This document shows, in pieces, positions 4,994 through 7,186 of a stretch of DNA of 7,186 nucleotides. The notes under the pieces are model-generated. The model searched no databases. It was not told where the DNA came from and was given only the letters and a program-made list of their open reading frames with translations. Every line of letters begins with the position of its first letter. The stretch's first letter is position 1. Both the position numbers and the translations under genes were made by a program. The stretch comes from an uncultured Lachnospiraceae bacterium (GTDB lineage Bacteria > Bacillota > Clostridia > Lachnospirales > Lachnospiraceae): contig USDI01000111.1 of assembly GCA_900553305.1 (NCBI GenBank), positions 1 to 7,186 on the forward strand, written 5' to 3'.

Positions 4994-6955
4994 TTATTTT
5001 TCTACAATAATACCATCCCGGTACGCCTGTAATAAAAGCTCGAGCTGCTTGATCTGATCCTTTAATTCGCGTCCGATATCGGTATCGGATACCCGGATAC
5101 GCACAGGTGCCACCTCGATGACCGTGGAATCGGAGAAAATGTCGGATTCATGCAATACCGCTGCCTCCATGGATTCAAACGGTTCATGCGCAACCAGACG
5201 CATACCATGGGAATTGGCAACCAGCGTATAGCCTGCAATTCCGGTCTTGCTCTGATAAGCCTTGGAAAAGCCGCCGTCAATAATCAACAGCTTGCCGTCA
5301 CATTTGATCGGGGACTCGCCCTTCTTTAATTCTACCGGAACATGTCCGTTCACAATATGGGACTTCTTCGTATCCAGTTCAAATTCATCCAGAATTTTAT
5401 TTAAAATATCCTCGCGGTCAAGCAGGGAATAATAGGCATTCTTGGTCTCCTTATGGGTTTCCTTATCCTCGATAAAGTAACGCTCAAAGGTCGTCATCTT
5501 ATCTTTACCGAAAACAGGTGAATTCGGTCCTGCCCAGATATACCAGATATAGTCCTGCGCCTTGCGCATCTCTGCCGGATCATTCTTCGCATAGTAGCCT
5601 TTCCGGGCATAATTATCGAGAATATCATATAACTGCTTTCCCTGATAATCCTTTCCATCCACATCCACGCTTAGGAAATTCCCCTCGGCATCCATCGGCA
5701 TACAGCCATGGTATAACAGATTGGAATTGTATACCTTATAAAGACCGCCGTTGGAATACAGGAAACGTACATGCTTCTGAAGCTTTTCACACTTAAGGAA
5801 GGCCTGACGGATCCGCTCCATTACCTGCTCCTCATCCGGAGTAAGTGCATACGGATTGTTCGGATCGATGGTCGGGAAATCGGTATCGTTCATCGAATAT
5901 TCCTTACCATATGCCATAACCGTCTTCTTCTCATAGTCAATCTTATCAAGCAGCAACCGGTCATCCATCAGGAATTCCGGATGCTTCATAATGACCTGCC
6001 CCTCCAGCTTAAACTGCATGATGGCAATCGCCTTATGAATCTTCATATCAAGGCTTAAGTCCTTGGTATTATAATCGGTATTGTATTTGATGGAAAAGGT
6101 ATCGCAGTTGGTATTCGAATAGGTATCGAGTGCAAAAGTGGCAAGCGGAATCAGGTTAATTCCGTAACCGTCCTCCAGCGTGTCCAGACTTCCGTAACGG
6201 GCTGCAATACGGATTACCGTCGCAATACAGGCAAGCTGTCCGCAGGCGGCTCCCATCCACAGAATGTCATGGTATCCCCACTGGATATCCACCGAATGAT
6301 AATTCATTAAGGTATCCAGAATGATATGCGGTCCCGGTCCACGGTCAAAAATATCACCGACAATATGTAAATGGTCAATGACCAGTCTCTGAATCAGATT
6401 ACTCAGAGCAATAATGAAATCCTGTGCCCTGCCGATCCGGATAATGGTGTGGATAATCTCGTTGTAATATCCTTCTTTGTCCGAAATATCTGCTTTCTCG
6501 GTAATCAGCTCTTCGATAATATAGGCAAAATCCTTCGGAAGTGCTTTCCGAACCTTCGAACGGGTATATTTCGATGCCACCTTTTTCGTAATCTGAACCA
6601 GACGGTGCAGCGTAATCTTATACCAATCCTCAATATTATCCTCTTCGCTGATTACAATATCCAGTTTTTCTACCGGATAATAAATCAACGTTGCCAGCGA
6701 CTTTTTATCCTTATTGCTCAGTGCATTCTCGAATACCTCATCAATGGTACGGCGGACTGCGCCGGAACCATTCTTTAACACATGGGCGAACTGCTCATAT
6801 TCTCCATGAATATCCGTCAGAAAATGCTCCGTTCCTTTCGGCAGATTAAGAATTGCCTGAAGATTAATAATTTCTGTGGAAGCCGCAGCAATATTGGGAT
6901 ACTGCCGCGCCAGACTCTTCAGATATTTCAGTTCCATGCTCTCCTGCTGGCTCAT
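4994..6955 (-). CDS. fbp: Class III fructose-1,6-bisphosphatase (Fbp, FBPase_2 family)
   Basis: 653 residues, close to the roughly 670 of Bacillus subtilis Fbp. It hydrolyses fructose 1,6-bisphosphate to fructose 6-phosphate and phosphate in gluconeogenesis, in the cytoplasm, usually Mn2+-dependent. It belongs to the calcineurin-like metallophosphatases. Motif 1 is TDIHGEY (D48, H50). Motif 2 is VGDIFDRG (D201, D204, R205). Motif 3 reads WGYHDILWMGAA, with Y228 where metallophosphatases of this fold have Asn in GNH(D/E). C-terminal family blocks are NGHVPVELKKGESP and LLIIDGGFSKAYQ, holding further likely metal or phosphate ligands. The start at 6955 is supported by AAAGGA and AAGGA 10 and 4 nt upstream; a second in-frame ATG at 6937 is possible but less well spaced. 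The gene follows dapB on the same strand after 113 nt, with no terminator seen between them. Confidence 0.95.
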   Translation of the reverse strand: MSQQESMELKYLKSLARQYPNIAAASTEIINLQAILNLPKGTEHFLTDIHGEYEQFAHVLKNGSGAVRRTIDEVFENALSNKDKKSLATLIYYPVEKLDIVISEEDNIEDWYKITLHRLVQITKKVASKYTRSKVRKALPKDFAYIIEELITEKADISDKEGYYNEIIHTIIRIGRAQDFIIALSNLIQRLVIDHLHIVGDIFDRGPGPHIILDTLMNYHSVDIQWGYHDILWMGAACGQLACIATVIRIAARYGSLDTLEDGYGINLIPLATFALDTYSNTNCDTFSIKYNTDYNTKDLSLDMKIHKAIAIMQFKLEGQVIMKHPEFLMDDRLLLDKIDYEKKTVMAYGKEYSMNDTDFPTIDPNNPYALTPDEEQVMERIRQAFLKCEKLQKHVRFLYSNGGLYKVYNSNLLYHGCMPMDAEGNFLSVDVDGKDYQGKQLYDILDNYARKGYYAKNDPAEMRKAQDYIWYIWAGPNSPVFGKDKMTTFERYFIEDKETHKETKNAYYSLLDREDILNKILDEFELDTKKSHIVNGHVPVELKKGESPIKCDGKLLIIDGGFSKAYQSKTGIAGYTLVANSHGMRLVAHEPFESMEAAVLHESDIFSDSTVIEVAPVRIRVSDTDIGRELKDQIKQLELLLQAYRDGIIVEK

Positions 6956-7068
6956 ATTTTCCTTATCCTTTCCCTCTCACATCTGCAAAATGGGGAACTC
7001 TCCGGCTATCTCCTTCCTGAATTACCACATTGTGCAGTTCCTCTGTATGTCGGAATCGTCATCACTAA
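6956..7068 (-). other. Intergenic gap between dapB and fbp
   Basis: These 113 nt hold the fbp ribosome binding site but no hairpin with a T-run and no convincing -35/-10 pair on the minus strand. Read-through from dapB is possible. I see no small gene here. Confidence 0.4.
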
Positions 7069-7186
7069 TTACGCCTCATCAATGACCTGGCTCATCTGAT
7101 AGTGTCCCGGTCCTTTGCCCTTCAGGAATTTTGCTGCCTGAATGGCTCCTTTTCCGAATACGGCCTTGGAATAGCCGTTGGATTTT
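7069..7186 (-). CDS. dapB: 4-hydroxy-tetrahydrodipicolinate reductase (DapB), C-terminal fragment
   Basis: A minus-strand reading frame runs in from the right edge and stops at TAA (7069-7071); 38 complete codons are visible. The peptide includes the parts SNGYSKAVFGKGAIQAAKFL and KGKGPGHYQMSQVIDEA. The pattern NG-S-x(3)-F-x(2)-GA-x(2)-A-FL-x-GK-x(2)-G-x-Y-x-M-x(2)-VI matches my memory of DapB C-termini, for example the NGRS...G...A..FL....G.Y.M.DV block. DapB reduces 4-hydroxy-tetrahydrodipicolinate with NAD(P)H in lysine and diaminopimelate synthesis. The N-terminal nucleotide-binding domain and the catalytic region lie outside the window, so the call rests on the tail alone. It lies upstream of fbp on the same strand. 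Confidence 0.68.
   Translation of the reverse strand, partial: KSNGYSKAVFGKGAIQAAKFLKGKGPGHYQMSQVIDEA

Noticed and set aside
6371..6778. 135-codon open frame on the plus strand inside fbp
   Set aside because: It is antisense to conserved Fbp coding sequence, with no ribosome binding site or recognisable motif.
6782..7099. 105-codon plus-strand open frame spanning the fbp start and the dapB end
   Set aside because: It crosses two genes on the opposite strand and the gap between them. The minus-strand frames match known families and this one matches none.

Overview
The window looks like an ordinary chromosomal stretch from an anaerobic, low-to-moderate GC Firmicute, most likely in Clostridia (Lachnospiraceae-like). 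This inference rests on strong GGAGG-type ribosome binding sites, compact U-tailed intrinsic terminators, a YerC-type TrpR-like regulator, a class III (calcineurin-like) fructose-1,6-bisphosphatase, and a stand-alone HisA of the eukaryotic type. I see no insertion sequence, phage, CRISPR array, tRNA or rRNA.

Layout, left to right. 1-194: a 30-bp dyad at the edge, then a promoter for a TrpR-like regulator of the YerC/YecD family (195-485, +). A hairpin terminator at 508-543 is shared with the convergent gene at 531-1511 (-). That gene encodes a single-pass membrane protein with an acidic/lysine-rich cytoplasmic tail, a coiled coil and a degenerate LytM/M23-like domain. A divergent promoter region (about 1512-1687) separates it from a cold-shock protein gene (1688-1888, +), which ends at a strong terminator (1987-2015). 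Next is an SNF/NSS sodium:amino-acid symporter (2074-3429, +). It converges on a eukaryotic-type hisA (3529-4302, -) across a bidirectional terminator (3460-3492). The 98-bp region between hisA and the next gene carries two perfect dyads. An Asn/Thr/Gly/Asp-rich lipoprotein (4401-4907, +) follows, with a hendecad-repeat segment and its own terminator (4940-4970). It converges on fbp (4994-6955, -). At the right edge is the C-terminal end of a probable dapB (7069 to beyond 7186, -), transcribed in the same direction as fbp.

Most genes appear to be single transcription units separated by terminators; only dapB-fbp could be a short operon. Themes are amino-acid metabolism (HisA, DapB, the amino-acid symporter, possibly the YerC-type regulator), gluconeogenesis (Fbp) and the cell envelope (LytM-like protein, lipoprotein). 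I did not find a clearly new multi-gene system. The points most worth a second look are the GNHD-to-GYHD change in Fbp, the loss of catalytic residues in the LytM-like protein, the 11-residue repeats in the lipoprotein, the dyads in the hisA/lipoprotein promoter region, and a possible regulatory link between the YerC-type protein and hisA.
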